The position numbers were made by a program, and so were the translations under genes. A stretch of DNA of 15,037 bases from CAZFPT01 sp046541875 (GTDB lineage: Bacteria > Planctomycetota > Phycisphaerae > SM23-33): positions 1-15,037 of the forward strand of contig JBKHCL010000081.1 in NCBI GenBank assembly GCA_046541875.1, read 5' to 3'. The stretch's first letter is position 1. Each line of letters starts with the position of its first letter. Shown here piece by piece: positions 14,208 to 15,037 of the stretch. Below the pieces are notes generated by a model. That model did not search any database. It was not told the DNA's origin and saw only the letters and a list, made by a program, of their open reading frames with translations.

Positions 14208-14849
14208 ATGACTGATTCTCTGACTCCAAAGCCTTGCACCCGCGTTTGGTTAGGCGATTACCTTGATACGGCAGTCGAAAGAAATCTGTGTGTCCGTGTC
14301 CGCTGCACAACTTGCGCGGCCATGGAGTTCCGGAGTGGACTGTACAGCCGCGCCTTGGCGGCGCTCGGGATCGCACCGCCCTTCGATTCGCGTAGGCATG
14401 ACCGACGTGCAATGGAACATATCCCGCAAGCGAGGAACGACACTCGGGTTCGATTGGAGCTAGCCAGGCAATTGGCTCTGCTGGCCCCAGACCATACAAG
14501 GCAGAGGCAGTGGTTGGATGCAATTCACCTGATCTTCTGCGAACTCTGGTGGGCGGCAGGCGAAGCAATCGCGGAGCGCGACTATCAACCAATTGTCGAA
14601 GGCACATGGGCGGGCTCCATCCTCTGTTCGATGCAGGCGCATTCACGCAGGCGTGAGGCAGAGCGCCGAGCATACGAGGCGTTCAACTCGCCCGAGGCGG
14701 TTCAGGCACGGCGTGACGCCAAGCGGAAACTCAAGCAGCAGGCGCAGGCAGAACGACTCGCCCGAAAGAAGGAGCGCGATCGCTTGTGGTTCGAGAAACA
14801 CCCCCGACCGGACGGGGCTGAGCCGCAGGATACTGACAGGAAGGAGTGA
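14208..14849 (+). CDS. Unrecognised 213-residue protein with CxxC and basic coiled C-terminus
   Basis: I do not recognise the family. GGAGG (14197-14201) six bases before the ATG at 14208 is an excellent ribosome site; a TTG two codons earlier overlaps that site and is rejected. Residues 28-40 read CVRVRCTTCAAME, with a single CxxC pair (C33/C36) and C28 nearby, possibly half a zinc site. Residues 85-140 are hydrophobic-aromatic and probably helical (LIFCELWWAAGEAIAE). Residues 144-195 are strongly charged, rich in Arg, Lys, Glu and Gln, and probably a coiled coil, with a charged tail. No signal peptide or membrane span is seen. Sampled lines are about 52-58% GC by hand count against 67% for a sampled AraC line, fitting acquired DNA. 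The next ORF starts nine bases after the stop. Confidence 0.7.
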   Translation: MTDSLTPKPCTRVWLGDYLDTAVERNLCVRVRCTTCAAMEFRSGLYSRALAALGIAPPFDSRRHDRRAMEHIPQARNDTRVRLELARQLALLAPDHTRQRQWLDAIHLIFCELWWAAGEAIAERDYQPIVEGTWAGSILCSMQAHSRRREAERRAYEAFNSPEAVQARRDAKRKLKQQAQAERLARKKERDRLWFEKHPRPDGAEPQDTDRKE

Positions 14850-14858
14850 TTCGCACCC

Positions 14859-15011
14859 ATGCCGACACATGCAAACCAACTGCGGAACCAACTGGAGCGT
14901 GTGGTCATCGAGGCCCGCGACGTGGCCGAAGCCGGCGCACGCGCCGCGGTCGATGCACTTCCTACGTTCTCGGCCGACAGGCCAGCCGAACTTGCCGCCA
15001 GCAAGGCCTGA
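14859..15011 (+). CDS. 50-residue ORF resembling the N-terminus of an adenine-specific DNA methylase; possible truncation
   Basis: The ATG at 14859 follows the preceding stop by nine bases; AAGGAG (14841-14846) is 12 bases away, longer than usual. The peptide starts MPTHANQLRNQLERVVIEAR and continues DVAEAGARAAVDAL, a helical pattern like the first helix of large Eco57I/PglX-type N6-adenine methylases in planctomycete restriction or BREX/DISARM-like loci. In those proteins a long domain should follow; here the frame stops at 15009-15011 after LAASKA. It may be a decayed methylase gene, an assembly frameshift, or an unrelated small ORF. The window ends 26 bases later, so I cannot see whether the rest continues in another frame. 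The overlapping frame running off the end at 14846 is Arg/Cys-rich and not protein-like. Confidence 0.45.
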   Translation: MPTHANQLRNQLERVVIEARDVAEAGARAAVDALPTFSADRPAELAASKA

Positions 15012-15037
15012 ATCCTTGCACGAAAGCTTGCACGTGA

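Noticed and set aside
1..15037. CRISPR arrays, tRNA or rRNA genes, insertion sequences with transposase
   Set aside because: No regularly spaced repeats, cloverleaf or rRNA-like segments, or transposase-like proteins were seen on reading both strands.

Overview
The window is GC-rich bacterial chromosome. Gene content suggests the Planctomycetota, possibly a Phycisphaerae-like lineage: a secreted PQQ-type propeller beginning with a W-P-x-F-x-G-P-N-G-N-G-like stretch, a secreted beta-helix glycosidase, a formylglycine-type sulfatase, an AraC regulator and a divergent GspE-like protein. This placement is inference from family distribution; there is no rRNA or marker gene here.

Layout. 1-332: non-coding, with a candidate promoter and a hairpin-rich leader. 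333-2255 (+): a predicted winged-helix/excisionase-like domain joined by a long acidic, proline-rich linker to a GspE/PilB-type domain whose nucleotide-binding motifs have decayed. 4512-2258 (-): nfnA-nfnB, a start/stop-overlapping operon for an Nfn-type ferredoxin:NADP+ oxidoreductase, with a recognisable sigma70-like promoter. 4853-6241 (+): metallo-beta-lactamase plus two rhodanese domains (persulfide dioxygenase-like), closed by a strong intrinsic terminator. 6411-7916 (+): sulfatase without a signal peptide. 9804-7984 (-): MsbA-like ABC exporter. 12924-9960 (-): secreted PQQ-like propeller protein and secreted GH28-like beta-helix enzyme, 58 bp apart. 13053-13922 (+): AraC-family regulator divergent from that pair, with a perfect 9-bp inverted repeat between them. 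14143-15037: a 15-codon relic resembling the start of a homocysteine S-methyltransferase gene, then an unrecognised 213-residue protein and a short ORF resembling the start of an adenine-specific DNA methylase. This end looks like the edge of an integrated, possibly defence-related, island.

How the parts may work together. NfnAB and the MBL-rhodanese protein share a 340-bp divergent intergenic region and could form a redox/reactive-sulfur module. The AraC regulator probably controls the PQQ/beta-helix pair, which looks like a carbohydrate-use locus; the sulfatase may add desulfation, but its lack of an export signal argues against direct cooperation with the exported enzymes. The most unusual items are the pseudo-ATPase fused to a DNA-binding-like domain and the apparent integration junction near 14190.
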